64,000 nucleotides of DNA from Bordetella petrii (GCA_017745595.1 WMBV01000015.1:1-64000), one strand, 5' to 3'. Positions 21,305 through 31,766 are shown, numbered from the stretch's first letter. Made by a program: numbers and translations. Notes: generated from the letters alone by a model not told the origin.

Positions 21305-23566
21305 TTATCCCTGGATGATATCCAGCTTGGCGATTCCCAGCGCCAGGGTCTTGGCGCCGACATCGCGAAACTGGATCTGCGCCTGGGCGTCTTGGCCGGA
21401 GCCGCTCAGGCCGATGATGGTGCCATCGCCGAAACGGGCATGCCGTACGCCCTGGCCGATACGGTACTGCCGGTCGCCCACCGTGACGCCGCTGGTGACG
21501 CCGCGCGGCGTGCGCGGCGCGATGGTACCCGTGGGCCGGCGCCCGAAGGCATCCTGGCGGCCGCTCCAGGCCGCCGATTCGCCGAAGCCCGCATGTGCGT
21601 GCCCGGCGCCCGCGCGCGGCGTCAGCCACTTCAGGTGTTGCTCGGGAATTTCGTCCAGGAAGCGCGAACGCATGGCGTAGCGGGTCTGGCCGTGCAGCAT
21701 GCGGCTCTGGGCCAGGCTGAGGTACAGGCGCTGGCGCGCCCGCGTGATCGCCACGTACATCAGGCGCCGCTCTTCTTCCAGGCCGGCGGGTTCGAGAATG
21801 CTGTTTTCGTGCGGAAACAGGCCTTCTTCGAGCCCGGTGATGAACACCGCGTCGAATTCCAGGCCCTTGGCGGCATGCACGGTCATCAGTTGCACCGCGT
21901 CTTGGCCCGCCTGGGCCTGGTTGTCGCCGGCTTCCAGCGCGGCATGCGCCAGGAAGGCGGCCAGGGGTGTCAGGCCGTCGGGGGGCGGCTCGTCGGCGCC
22001 CGGTTCGGGCAACCGCCCCGCCGGCAGGCCGTCGAAATTTTCTTCCGAGGCGAACACCGCGGCGGCGGTGATGAGTTCGTTGAGGTTCTCGAGGCGCTCG
22101 GCGCCCTCGCGTTCGGTCTTGTAGTGCGCCACCAGCCCGCTGGCCTCGAGCATGTGCTCGACCAATTCGGGCAGCGGCAGGTCGCGCGTATCGTGCGCCA
22201 TGCGGCCGACCATCTGGGCGAACTGCGCCAGGTTGGCGCCGCCCTTGCCGGCCACGCGCGCCACCGCGCCGGCCAGGCTGGTATCTTGCGCCCGCGCCGC
22301 GTCGGCCAGTTGTTCGAGCGTGCGCGCGCCGATGCCGCGGGTGGGGAAATTCACCACCCGCATCCAGGATGTGTCGTCGTCGGGGTTGGCCATCAGGCGC
22401 AGGTACGCCAGCGCGTGCTTGACTTCCTGGCGCTCGAAAAAGCGCAGCCCGCCATACACTTTGTAGGGAATGCCGGCCGAGAACAGCGCATGCTCGAGCA
22501 CGCGCGACTGCGCGTTGCTGCGATACAGCACGGCGATTTCGCGGCGCAGGCTGCCCTCGTTGATGAGCGCGCGCACCTCGTCGACCAGCCATTGCGCCTC
22601 GATGCCGTCGGTGGGCTGCTCGATGACGCGCACGGGCTCGCCTTCGCCCTGTTCGGTCCAGAGATTCTTGCCCAGCCGTCCGTTATTGTGGCCGATGAGC
22701 GCGTTGGCCGAGTCCAGGATGTGGCCGTACGACCGGTAGTTCTGTTCGAGCCGGATGACCGTGCCGCGCGCGTAGTCGCGTTCGAAATCGGCCATGTTGC
22801 CGACGTTGGCCCCCCGGAACGCGTAAATGGACTGGTCGTCGTCGCCGACCGCGAAAATCGCCGCCCCGCCGCCGGCCAGCAGCCTTAGCCACTTGTACTG
22901 CAGCGTGTTGGTGTCCTGGAATTCGTCGACCAGGATATGGCGGAAGCGCCGCTGGTAGTGTTCGCGCACCGGCGCGTTGCGGGTCAGCAATTCGTGGGCG
23001 CGCAGCAGCAGTTCGGCGAAGTCGACCACGCCCTCGCGCTGGCACTGGGCCTCGTAGAGCTGGTAGATCTCGACCAGGCGGCGGCGGTGGCTGTCGTGGA
23101 TTTCCACGTCGCCGGGGCGCTGGCCGTCTTCTTTGGCGCCGTTGATGAAGCGCTGCACATCGCGCGGCGGGTATTTTTCGTCGTCGACGCCGTTGGCCTT
23201 CAGCAAGCGCTTGATGGCGGCCAGCTGGTCGGTGATGTCGAGGATTTGGAACGTCTGCGGCAAACCCGCGTCGCGGTGGTGCGCGCGCAGCATGCGGTTG
23301 CACAGGCCATGGAAGGTGCCGATCCAGAGGCCGCGCGTATCGATCGGCAGCATGGCCGACATACGCGCCAGCATTTCGCGCGCCGCCTTGTTGGTGAAGG
23401 TAACCGCCAACAGCCCAAAAGGACTGGCCTGGCCGGTTTGAATCAGCCAGGCCATGCGGGTAGTGAGGACCCGGGTCTTGCCGCTGCCTGCCCCGGCCAG
23501 GACCAGGGCATGCTGCGGTTCGAGCGTTACAGCGGCGCGTTGTTCAGGGTTGAGCTGCTCTAGCAT
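21305..23566 (-). CDS. uvrD: UvrD/PcrA-type superfamily I DNA helicase
   Basis: This 3'-5' DNA helicase acts in nucleotide excision and mismatch repair and removes RecA or stalled polymerases. The 753 residues show motif I LAGAGSGKT (about 25-33), motif II VDEFQDTN, motif III VGDDDQSIYAFRGA, motif IV-V LEQNYRS and TVHAAKGLEFDAVF, and motif VI YVAITRAR. The C-terminal tail with GDRQYRIGQGVRHARFGDG is the Tudor-like RNA-polymerase-binding domain of PcrA/UvrD. Start is ATG 23566 (or 23569); this ATG codon pair overlaps the desaturase stop TGA. No SOS box is seen, unlike E. coli uvrD. Confidence 0.94.
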   Translation of the reverse strand: MLEQLNPEQRAAVTLEPQHALVLAGAGSGKTRVLTTRMAWLIQTGQASPFGLLAVTFTNKAAREMLARMSAMLPIDTRGLWIGTFHGLCNRMLRAHHRDAGLPQTFQILDITDQLAAIKRLLKANGVDDEKYPPRDVQRFINGAKEDGQRPGDVEIHDSHRRRLVEIYQLYEAQCQREGVVDFAELLLRAHELLTRNAPVREHYQRRFRHILVDEFQDTNTLQYKWLRLLAGGGAAIFAVGDDDQSIYAFRGANVGNMADFERDYARGTVIRLEQNYRSYGHILDSANALIGHNNGRLGKNLWTEQGEGEPVRVIEQPTDGIEAQWLVDEVRALINEGSLRREIAVLYRSNAQSRVLEHALFSAGIPYKVYGGLRFFERQEVKHALAYLRLMANPDDDTSWMRVVNFPTRGIGARTLEQLADAARAQDTSLAGAVARVAGKGGANLAQFAQMVGRMAHDTRDLPLPELVEHMLEASGLVAHYKTEREGAERLENLNELITAAAVFASEENFDGLPAGRLPEPGADEPPPDGLTPLAAFLAHAALEAGDNQAQAGQDAVQLMTVHAAKGLEFDAVFITGLEEGLFPHENSILEPAGLEEERRLMYVAITRARQRLYLSLAQSRMLHGQTRYAMRSRFLDEIPEQHLKWLTPRAGAGHAHAGFGESAAWSGRQDAFGRRPTGTIAPRTPRGVTSGVTVGDRQYRIGQGVRHARFGDGTIIGLSGSGQDAQAQIQFRDVGAKTLALGIAKLDIIQG

Positions 23567-24759
23567 CATGCCGCGTAGCGGCTCAGGCGTAGGGCGAACT
23601 GCTCGAGCCCGGCGATGCCGCTTTGCTGGGCGCGCTGGCACCATGCCTGCAGATCATGCAGCAATTGCTCGCTGCTGGCGCTGGAGCTTTCCCACAGGCG
23701 GCCGAGTTCGCGGCGCATTTGCACCAGCGTGGACAGCGCCTTGTTCTGCGCGATGGCCTGGTCGACCTCGGCGCGCTGTTCGGGCTGCAGGACTTCTTCG
23801 TTGCGGTGCAGCCAGCGGCGCACGCGGTGCAGGCGCGACATGGAGTCGTCTTGCACGGCCTTGCGCTTGTCGAGCTCTTCGCGCACCGCGGTCTTGACGA
23901 TGTCGGCGTAGCGCGCCATGACTTCGTAGCGATGGGTGATGACGCCCTGCAGGGTGCGCAGGTCGATGGCCTTGGCGCTGGACTCGAGCTTGAGCTTGGG
24001 CGCGACCTTCTTGATCTTGGCCAGGCCGAAGAATTTCAGCACGCTGATGTAGCCCCAGCCGATGTCGAATTCGTACCATTTGGCCGAGAACTTGGCCGAG
24101 GTGCCATGGGCGTGGTGGTTGTTGTGCAGCTCTTCGCCGCCGATGACGATGCCCCACGGAAACACGTTGGTGCTGGTGTCGGGGCTGTTGTAGTTGCGAT
24201 AGCCCCAATAGTGGCCGATGCCGTTCACCACGCCGGCCGCCCAGAACGGGATCCAGGCCATCTGCACGGCCCACACGGTGACGCCGATGGCACCGAACAG
24301 GGCGATGTCGATGGCCAGCATCATCATCACGCCCAGCAGGCTGTGCTTGGAATAGATGTTGCGTTCGAGCCAGTCGTCGGGCGTGCCGTGGCCGAACTTG
24401 GCCATGGTTTCCTTGTTGGCGGATTCGAGGCGATACAGTTCGGCGCCGCGGAACAGCACCTTCCAGACGCCGAACAGCATGGGCGAATGGGGATCGCCCT
24501 CTTTTTCGCATTTGGCGTGGTGCTTGCGATGGATGGCCACCCACTCTTTCGTGACCATGCCGGTGGTCATCCAGAGCCAGAACCGGAAGAAATGCATGAC
24601 GGCCGGATGCAGGTCCAGGCCGCGGTGCGCTTGGCTACGGTGCAAGAAGACGGTGACCGACACGATGGTGACGTGCGTCAGGGCCAGCGTATACAGGACG
24701 ATCTGCCACCAGGTGGCTTGGGTGAAGCCCCCGGAGAGGAAGGAAAGAAACTGATCCAT
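23566..24759 (-). CDS. Membrane acyl-lipid/acyl-CoA fatty-acid desaturase
   Basis: This 397-residue membrane desaturase has the three diiron histidine boxes HRSQAHR (about 41-47), HRKHH (about 77-81) and HNNHH (about 214-218), with paired membrane helices between them. Such enzymes introduce a delta-9 type double bond into membrane fatty acids and matter for cold adaptation. After the catalytic domain, about 130 C-terminal residues form a charged helical region (RYEVMARYADIVKTAVREEL...) that I do not recognise. It is the first gene of a tightly packed unit with uvrD and chorismate mutase. Confidence 0.9.
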   Translation of the reverse strand: MDQFLSFLSGGFTQATWWQIVLYTLALTHVTIVSVTVFLHRSQAHRGLDLHPAVMHFFRFWLWMTTGMVTKEWVAIHRKHHAKCEKEGDPHSPMLFGVWKVLFRGAELYRLESANKETMAKFGHGTPDDWLERNIYSKHSLLGVMMMLAIDIALFGAIGVTVWAVQMAWIPFWAAGVVNGIGHYWGYRNYNSPDTSTNVFPWGIVIGGEELHNNHHAHGTSAKFSAKWYEFDIGWGYISVLKFFGLAKIKKVAPKLKLESSAKAIDLRTLQGVITHRYEVMARYADIVKTAVREELDKRKAVQDDSMSRLHRVRRWLHRNEEVLQPEQRAEVDQAIAQNKALSTLVQMRRELGRLWESSSASSEQLLHDLQAWCQRAQQSGIAGLEQFALRLSRYAA

Positions 24760-25054
24760 ATCGCTTTTTGCGAGCCTCGCTTGAAGAATGGCAGGCAGTT
24801 TAGCCTACCTGGTTTGCTTATGACAGCGTGGTTTCAAAATAGTTTTCAATGACAAATCAAGGACTAAGCCCGCATATTGCACCCGGGCATGAACTCGGCG
24901 GCGTACCGGCCGAGAGGCCTTGCGGCCGCCCCTTAGGGCCCGCTGTATAGATGAGGCCATCTGCGTCGCAGGCCAGCGGATTATACGTTTTGCTACACAT
25001 TCGCTGGCAAAATGGCGCTTTTGCGCACGGGACGCCCCTCTGGGTACATTATTG

Positions 25055-25465
25055 ATGATACTGCGCGGGTTCGGCGGGGCAATCTGGCCCTTATTATTCT
25101 GGTGTCTGTGTATTTCAGAGGCGGCGGCGGACGTCGCGGCCGACGCCACGTCCGGCCAGGACGTGCTGCTGGCCACCTACTATGAAATCGAGCCGGCGGG
25201 CTGCCAGGCGCTGCGGGCGCCCCTGGTGCGCCTGGCCGCCATGCCGGAGCTGGGGCGCGCCACTGTAGTCCGCAGCCAACACCAGCCCGTCCGGGCCGGC
25301 GGCCGCTGCGGGACGATGGCGGTGCCGGTGACGCAGGTGCGCTATCGAGCCGACAGGCCGGGCACGGACCGCCTGGCCTGGGAAGTGCGCTACCAGGCGC
25401 GGGACGCCGCCCCGCAGCGGGTCGGCGCCGAGGTGCGGGTGGCGCCCGCCCGCGCTGGCCGTTGA
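25055..25465 (+). CDS. Secreted hypothetical protein
   Basis: From ATG 25055 the 136-residue product has a hydrophobic signal segment (MILRGFGGAIWPLLFWCLCI, cleavage likely after EAAA). Two cysteines in the mature part (AGCQ and GRCG) could form a disulphide. The mature part alternates beta-strand-like segments (TMAVPVTQVRYRADRP, RLAWEVRYQARD). I do not recognise the family. An upstream in-frame ATG at 24920 gives an implausible Arg/Cys-rich N-terminus. It is monocistronic and followed by palindromic repeats. Confidence 0.5.
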   Translation: MILRGFGGAIWPLLFWCLCISEAAADVAADATSGQDVLLATYYEIEPAGCQALRAPLVRLAAMPELGRATVVRSQHQPVRAGGRCGTMAVPVTQVRYRADRPGTDRLAWEVRYQARDAAPQRVGAEVRVAPARAGR

Positions 25466-25508
25466 GCGGCGCCAGGCACTGACGCATTTCGGTGACCTGG
25501 CAAGGGCC

Positions 25509-25639
25509 GTGCCAGACACTGCCGTGCCGGGACGGCGCAGGTGTATTTCGGTGTCTGACACCCTGCGGGAGTCAGACACCTGGCGAGGCCTCTGGCAGGA
25601 CCCGTGCCGGGTGTCTGGCTCCGTCAGGTGCCAGACACC
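25509..25639. repeat. Palindromic repeat locus A (half-unit + inverted pair)
   Basis: Unit A1 (25550-25580) has arms GGTGTCTGAC/GTCAGACACC around ACCCTGCGGGA. Unit A2 (25610-25639) has arms GGTGTCTGGC/GCCAGACACC around TCCGTCAGGT. The two are 29 bp apart with loops in opposite orientation. A half-unit GTGCCAGACAC lies at 25509-25519. Arm differences (A-T to G-C) occur on both sides and keep pairing. A2 runs into the 3' end of rsmB and supplies its last codons and stop. Confidence 0.85.
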
Positions 25640-27165
25640 ACCGAGTGGGGTGGCACGTCGGAGCTGGCGGCTTTATCGGCTTTATCGGCTGTCGCCGGAT
25701 CGGCCTCGACCGCCGTCGCATCGGCCGCCGCCGCATCGGCCGCCGCCGCATCGGCCGCCGCCGGCTGTTTGGCGGCCGCTTTCTTACGCTCGAATACCGC
25801 CGCGAAAAAGCCGTCGGTGCCATGCACGTCGGGACGCAACTGCACATACGGGCCGGCCAGGCTCAGGCCGGGACACCGGTTGACGAGCAATGCCGCGCCG
25901 TCGATCAGTTCGAAATCGGGATGCGTGGCCAGGAATTGCTCGGCCTGACTCTCGTTTTCTTCGGCCAGCAGGCTGCAGGTGGCGTAGACCAGCCGCCCGC
26001 CCGGCGCCACGCAGCGCGCCGCGCTATGCAGGATGCGGGCCTGCAGGGCGCACAGTTCGGCCAGCGCCTCGGGATGCTGGCGCCATTTCAGGTCGGGATT
26101 GCGGCGCAGCGTGCCGATGCCGCTGCACGGCGCGTCGACCAGCACGCGCTGGGCCTTGCCGGCCAGCCGTTTGACGCGCGTATCGTTCTCGCCGTCGATC
26201 GCCACCGGCACCACGTTGGACAGGCCGCTGCGCGCGAAACGCGGCTTGGCGCGCGCCAGGCGGGCCGCCGACACGTCGAAGGCATACAGGCGCCCGGTGG
26301 AACGCATCAGCGCCCCCAGCAGCAGCGTCTTGCCGCCCGCCCCCGCGCAGAAATCGATGATCATTTCGCCGCGCCGCGGCCCCACCAGCAGGGCCAGCAG
26401 CTGGCTGCCCTCGTCCTGGACCTCGATGCCGCCGCTTTCGAACTGCGGCCAGCGGTTGACCGCCGGCCGGCCGGCCAGCCGGATGCCCCAGGGGGAATAC
26501 GGGGTGGGCCGGGGATCGTAGCGCGCGGCCGGGCTGTCCAGCAGCGACGCCAGCGCGGCCTCGCGTTCGACCTTCAGCGGATTGACGCGCAAGTCCAGCG
26601 GCGCCGGGCGGTTCAGCGCATCCATCAGTGCATCCGGATCGTCCAGCCGCGCCAGGCGCTCGTCGAGCCAGTCGGGCATGCTGGCGCGCACAGCGCGCGG
26701 CAGCGTGGCGGGATCGATGCGGCCGACGCGCTGCAGCCATTCGGTTTCGGCGGCGTCCAGGCCGTCGCTCAGGGCGGCCGCGCCGAGCGTGGCCGCCAGG
26801 CCCAGGATGGCCAGGCGCCGCGAGGCCGGCCCGTTGCCGCTTTCGGCCAGTTGCCGGTAGCGGCGCAAATGCCGCAAGACGTCATAGACCGCTTCCGCGA
26901 CCTCGGCCCGATCGCGCCCGCCCAGCGCCGGATGCGCGCGCAGCCAGTGCGACAGCGCGGCATCGGCGGGATACCGCCACTGCAGAATTTCGCCCAGTAC
27001 GCGCTGAACCTGGTCGATGCGGATAACCGCCGGCGGCGTGCGCGGCTGCGTCCCGGAGGGCGCCCCCGGCCGCCCGGCCGGCGCGCGGCGTTGGCCGCCG
27101 CGCGTATCGGGCCGCTGCGCGGCCGCCGAGCCGGCACGCGGCCGGGAAAAGGAATTCTTGCTCAT
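25624..27165 (-). CDS. rsmB: 16S rRNA m5C methyltransferase RsmB/NOP family
   Basis: RsmB methylates C967 of 16S rRNA. The 513 residues contain an N-terminal NusB-like helical domain (about 50-180), a SAM-binding domain (DFCAGAGGKTLLLGALM) and the two catalytic cysteines in DAPCSGIGTLRRNPD and TCSLLAEENESQ. A basic, Pro-rich N-terminal extension of about 45 residues precedes the NusB part. The C-terminal 55 residues are a low-complexity Ala/Asp/Lys tail encoded by near-perfect 15-bp repeats. The final VVSGT and stop come from palindromic unit A2, so the original C-terminus was altered. Confidence 0.92.
   Translation of the reverse strand: MSKNSFSRPRAGSAAAQRPDTRGGQRRAPAGRPGAPSGTQPRTPPAVIRIDQVQRVLGEILQWRYPADAALSHWLRAHPALGGRDRAEVAEAVYDVLRHLRRYRQLAESGNGPASRRLAILGLAATLGAAALSDGLDAAETEWLQRVGRIDPATLPRAVRASMPDWLDERLARLDDPDALMDALNRPAPLDLRVNPLKVEREAALASLLDSPAARYDPRPTPYSPWGIRLAGRPAVNRWPQFESGGIEVQDEGSQLLALLVGPRRGEMIIDFCAGAGGKTLLLGALMRSTGRLYAFDVSAARLARAKPRFARSGLSNVVPVAIDGENDTRVKRLAGKAQRVLVDAPCSGIGTLRRNPDLKWRQHPEALAELCALQARILHSAARCVAPGGRLVYATCSLLAEENESQAEQFLATHPDFELIDGAALLVNRCPGLSLAGPYVQLRPDVHGTDGFFAAVFERKKAAAKQPAAADAAAADAAAADATAVEADPATADKADKAASSDVPPHSVVSGT
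25720..25768. repeat. 15-bp tandem repeat inside rsmB
   Basis: The 15-mer GCATCGGCCGCCGCC is repeated about three times in tandem and encodes the repeating Ala-Ala-Ala-Asp-Ala unit of the RsmB tail. Such a tract can change length by slippage without breaking the frame. Confidence 0.7.
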
Positions 27166-27233
27166 GATGCTTCCAATCGGGGCCGCGGCAAGCGCCGCGG
27201 CCAGTAAGACTACCGGGGATGCGGCGGGCGGCC

Positions 27234-27914
27234 TCAGGCCGCGCCGGATCCCATGAACAGCCGCGGCGGCTCGCCGTCGACCTCGACCCGCTGGTCGGGG
27301 GTCAGCCGCACCCGCCCTTCCGCAAGCCAGCGCACCGCCGCCGGATAAGCCTGATGCTCGACCTGCAGCACGCGCTCGGCCAGGGTTTCGGGCGTGTCGT
27401 CGCCGCGCACGGCCACGCAGCCTTGCGCGATGATAGGCCCGTGGTCGAGCACGGGGGTGACGAAATGCACCGTGCAGCCATGCAGGCGCACGCCGGTGGC
27501 CAGGGCCTGGGCATGAGTGTGCAGGCCGGGAAACATCGGCAACAGCGACGGATGGATGTTGATCAGCCGCCCGGCATAATGGTTGACGAATGCCGGCGTC
27601 AGTACCCGCATGAATCCGGCCAGCAGCACGTAGTCGGGCCGGTATTGGTCGATTTCGCGGGCCAGCGCCGTGTCGAAGGCCTCGCGGCTGGAAAATTCTT
27701 TATGATGCAGCGCCCCGGTGGCAATGCCCTGTTCGCGCGCCCACTGCAGCCCGCCCGCGTCGGGCCGGCTGGCGATCACCGCGCACACGGCGGCCGGCCA
27801 GGCCTGGTCGCGGCAGGCCCGCACCAGGGCTTGCATATTGCTGCCCCGGCCAGATATCAGGATGACCAGGCGGCGGGTAGACGGCGTAGTTTCGGGCAAG
27901 ATGAAATATTCCAA
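27234..27914 (-). CDS. purN: Phosphoribosylglycinamide formyltransferase
   Basis: PurN transfers formyl from 10-formyl-THF to GAR in purine synthesis. The 226-residue protein has the phosphate-binding LVILISGRGSNMQAL near the N-terminus, the folate-binding and catalytic LINIHPSLLPMFPGLHTH (Asn, His) and the catalytic Asp in HFVTPVLDHGPII. About 15 residues precede the usual start (MEYFILPETTPSTRR), so a later start is possible. It is divergent from ribF with only about 34 bp between start codons, so the promoters must overlap the coding ends. Confidence 0.95.
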   Translation of the reverse strand: MEYFILPETTPSTRRLVILISGRGSNMQALVRACRDQAWPAAVCAVIASRPDAGGLQWAREQGIATGALHHKEFSSREAFDTALAREIDQYRPDYVLLAGFMRVLTPAFVNHYAGRLINIHPSLLPMFPGLHTHAQALATGVRLHGCTVHFVTPVLDHGPIIAQGCVAVRGDDTPETLAERVLQVEHQAYPAAVRWLAEGRVRLTPDQRVEVDGEPPRLFMGSGAA

Positions 27915-27948
27915 AGGCGAGCCAACCCAAAATTGTAAACTCTTGGTC

Positions 27949-28914
27949 GTGAAAACCTCGCTGCACCTTTATCGATCCGCGCCGCCGCCCGCCCGGCGCA
28001 CGCCTTGCGCGCTGACCATCGGCAATTTCGATGGCGTCCACCGCGGCCACCAGGCCATTCTGGCACGCGTGCGGCAAGCCGCCCGCGACCGCGGCCTGCT
28101 GCCCTCGGTGATGACCTTCGAGCCCCATCCGCGCGAATATTTCGCCACCTTGAACCAGCGTCCCGAACTCGCGCCCACGCGCATTTCGGGGCTGCGCGAC
28201 AAGCTCGCGGCCCTGGCCTGCCAAGGCATGGCCCAGGTCATCATCGAACGCTTCGACGCGCGCCTGGCCGACATGTCGGCCAACGCGTTCATCGAAGACC
28301 TGCTGGTGGCCGGGCTGCAGACGCGCTGGCTGCTGGTGGGCGAAGACTTCCGCTTCGGCCGCAAGCGCAGCGGCGACATCGACCTGCTGCGCGAAGCCGG
28401 CATGGTGCATGGTTTCGAGGTGCAAACGCTGGCCGACATCACCGACCGGCAGGGCCACCGCGTGTCGAGCTCGGAAGTGCGCACCGCGCTGGCGGTGGGC
28501 GACCTGGACCGCGCGCAAGACCTGCTGGGCCGGCCCTTCCAGATCAGCGGCCACGTCATCCATGGCCAAAAACTGGGCCGCACTCTGGGCTTTCCGACCA
28601 TGAACCTGCGCGTGGCGCCGCGCTGCGCCGCCCGCTCGGGCATTTACGTGGTGCGCGTCCATGGCCTGGCGCAACAGCCGCGCCCGGCCGTGGCCAGCCT
28701 GGGCGTGCGCCCCACTATCGAAGACCACGGGCGGGTCCTGCTGGAAGCCCACGTGCTGGATGGGCCCGTCGACGCATACGGTAAACTCGTGCGAGTCGAG
28801 TTCCTGCACAAACTGCGGGACGAAGAAAAGTTTCCCGATCTCCCTTCCCTGACTGCCGCCATCGCCGAAGACGCGCGAAACGCGCGCGCCTATTTTGCCG
28901 TTCATGGACTATAA
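27949..28914 (+). CDS. ribF: Bifunctional riboflavin kinase / FAD synthetase
   Basis: RibF makes FMN from riboflavin and then FAD. The 321-residue protein has the N-terminal adenylyltransferase domain with [12 protein letters not shown] and, after [13 protein letters not shown], the C-terminal kinase domain with [14 protein letters not shown] at 27949 ([10 protein letters not shown]) gives the usual N-terminus; an in-frame ATG at 27901 would overlap purN and is less likely. Its stop overlaps the ileS start by 11 bases. No FMN riboswitch is visible in the short leader. Confidence 0.94.
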   Translation: MKTSLHLYRSAPPPARRTPCALTIGNFDGVHRGHQAILARVRQAARDRGLLPSVMTFEPHPREYFATLNQRPELAPTRISGLRDKLAALACQGMAQVIIERFDARLADMSANAFIEDLLVAGLQTRWLLVGEDFRFGRKRSGDIDLLREAGMVHGFEVQTLADITDRQGHRVSSSEVRTALAVGDLDRAQDLLGRPFQISGHVIHGQKLGRTLGFPTMNLRVAPRCAARSGIYVVRVHGLAQQPRPAVASLGVRPTIEDHGRVLLEAHVLDGPVDAYGKLVRVEFLHKLRDEEKFPDLPSLTAAIAEDARNARAYFAVHGL

Positions 28915-31765
28915 AAAAACCCTCAACCTACCCGACACCCCCTTTCCCATGCGGGGGGATCTCGCCAAGCGCGAACCCGCCTGGGTCGCCCAGTGGGAAG
29001 AAAACCACGTGTACCAGGCCATCCGCGCGGCCAGCCGCGGGCGGCCGCGCTTCGTGCTGCACGACGGGCCCCCTTACGCCAACGGCGACATCCATATCGG
29101 CCACGCCGTCAACAAGATCCTGAAAGACATCATCGTCAAGAGCCGCAACATGGCCGGCTACGACGCGCACTACGTGCCGGGCTGGGACTGCCACGGCATG
29201 CCGATCGAGATCCAGATCGAGAAAAAATTCGGCAAGCACCTGCCGGTAACCGAGGTGCAGGCCAAGGCGCGCGCCTACGCGCTGGAACAGATCGACCGCC
29301 AGCGCAAAGACTTCAAGCGGCTGGGCGTGCTGGGCGAATGGGACCGCCCCTACCTGACCATGAACTTCAGCAATGAAGCCAATGAAATCCGGGCACTGGG
29401 CGGCATTCTGCAAAAGGGCTACGTATTCCGCGGCCTGAAGCCGGTGAACTGGTGCTTCGACTGCGGCTCGGCCCTGGCCGAGGCCGAGGTCGAATACGCC
29501 GACCGCGTCGACCCCGCCGTGGACGTGGCCTTCCCGTTCGCCGACAAGCCGGGCCTGGCGGCCGCCTTCGGCCTGGACGCGGTCGACGACGGCGCGGTGG
29601 TGATCTGGACCACCACGCCCTGGACGATACCGGCCAACCAGGCGCTGAACGTGCATCCCGAACTGGAATACGCGCTGGTGCGCGTGACGCCGGCGCCGGC
29701 GCACGGGCCGCTGTTGCTGCTGGCGCGCGAACGGGTCGAAGCCTGCCTGAAAACCTGGGGCCTGCAGGGCGAAGTGATCGCCACCGCCCCCGGCGCCGCC
29801 CTGTCGGGCCTGCGTTTTCACCATCCGCTGGCCCAGGCCGACGCCGGCTATGCGCGCACGTCGCCCATCTACCTGGGCGACTACGTCACCCTGGATGCCG
29901 GCACCGGCGTGGTCCACTCGGCGCCGGCCTACGGCATCGAAGACTTCGTGTCGTGCAAGGCGCACGGACTGGCCGACGACGACATTCTCAACCCGGTGCT
30001 GGGCGACGGCAAGTATGCCGACAGCCTGCCGCTGTTCGGCGGCCTGTCGATCTGGGACGCCAACCCGCGCATCGTCGAAGCCCTGAAGGCGGCCGGCTCG
30101 CTGATGGACGTGCAAAAGCTGTCGCACAGCTACATGCATTGCTGGCGCCACAAGACGCCCGTGATCTACCGCGCCACCAGCCAGTGGTTTGCCGGCATGG
30201 ACGTCAAGCCCGCCGACGGCGGCCCCACGCTGCGCGAAAGCGCCCTGGCCGGCATCGACGCCACCGCGTTCTACCCGTCGTGGGGACGCGCACGCCTGCA
30301 TGCCATGATCGCCAACCGGCCCGACTGGACCCTGTCGCGGCAACGCCAGTGGGGCGTGCCCATGGCGTTTTTCGTGCACAAAGAAACCGGCGCGCTGCAT
30401 CCGCGCACGGCCGAGCTGCTCGAACAGATCGCGCAGCGCGTGGAACAGCACGGCATCGAGGCCTGGCAGTCGCTCGACCCGCGCGAACTGTTGGGCGACG
30501 AGGCCGACCACTACGTCAAGAACCGCGATACCCTCGACGTATGGTTCGACTCGGGCACCACCCATGCCACGGTGCTGGGCGGCAAAGACCAGGTGCTGGG
30601 CGGTTCGCATGGCGCCGAACTGGCCTGGCCGGCCGACCTGTACCTGGAAGGTTCGGACCAGCACCGAGGCTGGTTCCATTCGTCGTTGCTCACGGGCTGC
30701 ATGCTGTACGGCCAGCCGCCGTACAAGGCGCTGCTGACGCACGGCTTCGTGGTCGACGGCCAGGGCCGCAAAATGAGCAAGTCGGTGGGCAACGTAATCG
30801 CGCCGCAAAAGGTATCCGATTCGCTGGGCGCCGAAATCCTGCGGCTGTGGGTGGCTTCCACCGACTATTCCGGCGAGCTGTCGATTTCCGATGAAATCCT
30901 CAAGCGCGTGGTCGAGGGCTACCGCCGCATCCGCAATACGCTGCGGTTCCTGCTGGCCAACCTGGCCGACTTCGACGCGGTCGGCCAGGCGGTGCCCTAC
31001 GGCGAGCTGTTCGAGATCGACCGCTACGCGCTGGCCATGACCGCCCAGATGCAGGCCGAGGTACTGGGCCACTACGAACGCTACGACTTCCACCCGGCGG
31101 TATCGCGCCTGCAGACGTTCTGCTCGGAAGACCTGGGCGCGTTCTACCTGGATATTCTCAAAGACCGCCTGTACACCACGGCGGCCGGCAGTCTGGCGCG
31201 CCGTTCGGCCCAGACCGCCCTGCTCGACATCACCCAGGCGCTGCTCAAGCTGATGGCGCCCATCCTGTCGTTCACCGCCGAAGAAGCCTGGAAGATCCTG
31301 GCCGGCTCGGCCCTGCAACACCAGGCCGACGTGGCGCGCGCCACCATCTTCACCGAGGTCTATCACGCCCTGCCGCCCGATGCGGATGCCGAGGCGCTGG
31401 TCGCGAAATGGGCGCGTCTGCGCGCTGTGCGGGCCGACGTGCAGCGCAAGCTCGAAGAAGTGCGCACCGCCGGCGGCATCGGCTCGTCGCTTCAGGCCGA
31501 GGTCGACCTGTACGCGGGCGGCGACGACCGCGCCCTGCTCGACAGTCTGGGCGACGATCTGCGCTTTGTCCTGATCGTCTCGCGCGCCACGGTGCACGCG
31601 GGCGACGGCGATTTGCGGGTCGAGATCGCGCCGTCGGGCCACAAGAAGTGCGAACGCTGCTGGCACTGGCGTCTGGACGTCGGCAGCGACGCCGACCACC
31701 CCGAGATCTGCGGACGCTGCGTCAGCAACCTGTTCGGCGCGGGCGAACCGCGCGACAAGGCCTGA
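28904..31765 (+). CDS. ileS: Isoleucyl-tRNA synthetase
   Basis: IleRS charges tRNA-Ile and edits valine. The 953 residues show the class I HIGH motif ([12 protein letters not shown]), the CP1 editing domain (about 190-400), the KMSKS loop ([12 protein letters not shown]), the anticodon-binding domain and a C-terminal zinc finger (CERCWHW...CGRC). Length matches bacterial enzymes. ATG 28904 ([20 protein letters not shown]) overlaps the ribF stop, and lspA follows 2 bases after its stop, giving ribF-ileS-lspA. Confidence 0.97.
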   Translation: MDYKKTLNLPDTPFPMRGDLAKREPAWVAQWEENHVYQAIRAASRGRPRFVLHDGPPYANGDIHIGHAVNKILKDIIVKSRNMAGYDAHYVPGWDCHGMPIEIQIEKKFGKHLPVTEVQAKARAYALEQIDRQRKDFKRLGVLGEWDRPYLTMNFSNEANEIRALGGILQKGYVFRGLKPVNWCFDCGSALAEAEVEYADRVDPAVDVAFPFADKPGLAAAFGLDAVDDGAVVIWTTTPWTIPANQALNVHPELEYALVRVTPAPAHGPLLLLARERVEACLKTWGLQGEVIATAPGAALSGLRFHHPLAQADAGYARTSPIYLGDYVTLDAGTGVVHSAPAYGIEDFVSCKAHGLADDDILNPVLGDGKYADSLPLFGGLSIWDANPRIVEALKAAGSLMDVQKLSHSYMHCWRHKTPVIYRATSQWFAGMDVKPADGGPTLRESALAGIDATAFYPSWGRARLHAMIANRPDWTLSRQRQWGVPMAFFVHKETGALHPRTAELLEQIAQRVEQHGIEAWQSLDPRELLGDEADHYVKNRDTLDVWFDSGTTHATVLGGKDQVLGGSHGAELAWPADLYLEGSDQHRGWFHSSLLTGCMLYGQPPYKALLTHGFVVDGQGRKMSKSVGNVIAPQKVSDSLGAEILRLWVASTDYSGELSISDEILKRVVEGYRRIRNTLRFLLANLADFDAVGQAVPYGELFEIDRYALAMTAQMQAEVLGHYERYDFHPAVSRLQTFCSEDLGAFYLDILKDRLYTTAAGSLARRSAQTALLDITQALLKLMAPILSFTAEEAWKILAGSALQHQADVARATIFTEVYHALPPDADAEALVAKWARLRAVRADVQRKLEEVRTAGGIGSSLQAEVDLYAGGDDRALLDSLGDDLRFVLIVSRATVHAGDGDLRVEIAPSGHKKCERCWHWRLDVGSDADHPEICGRCVSNLFGAGEPRDKA

Positions 31766-31766
31766 A

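Noticed and set aside
27901-27949. FMN riboswitch or longer RibF start
   Set aside because: The gap to purN is about 34 bp, too short for an RFN element, and the ATG at 27901 overlaps purN and adds residues not seen in the family.
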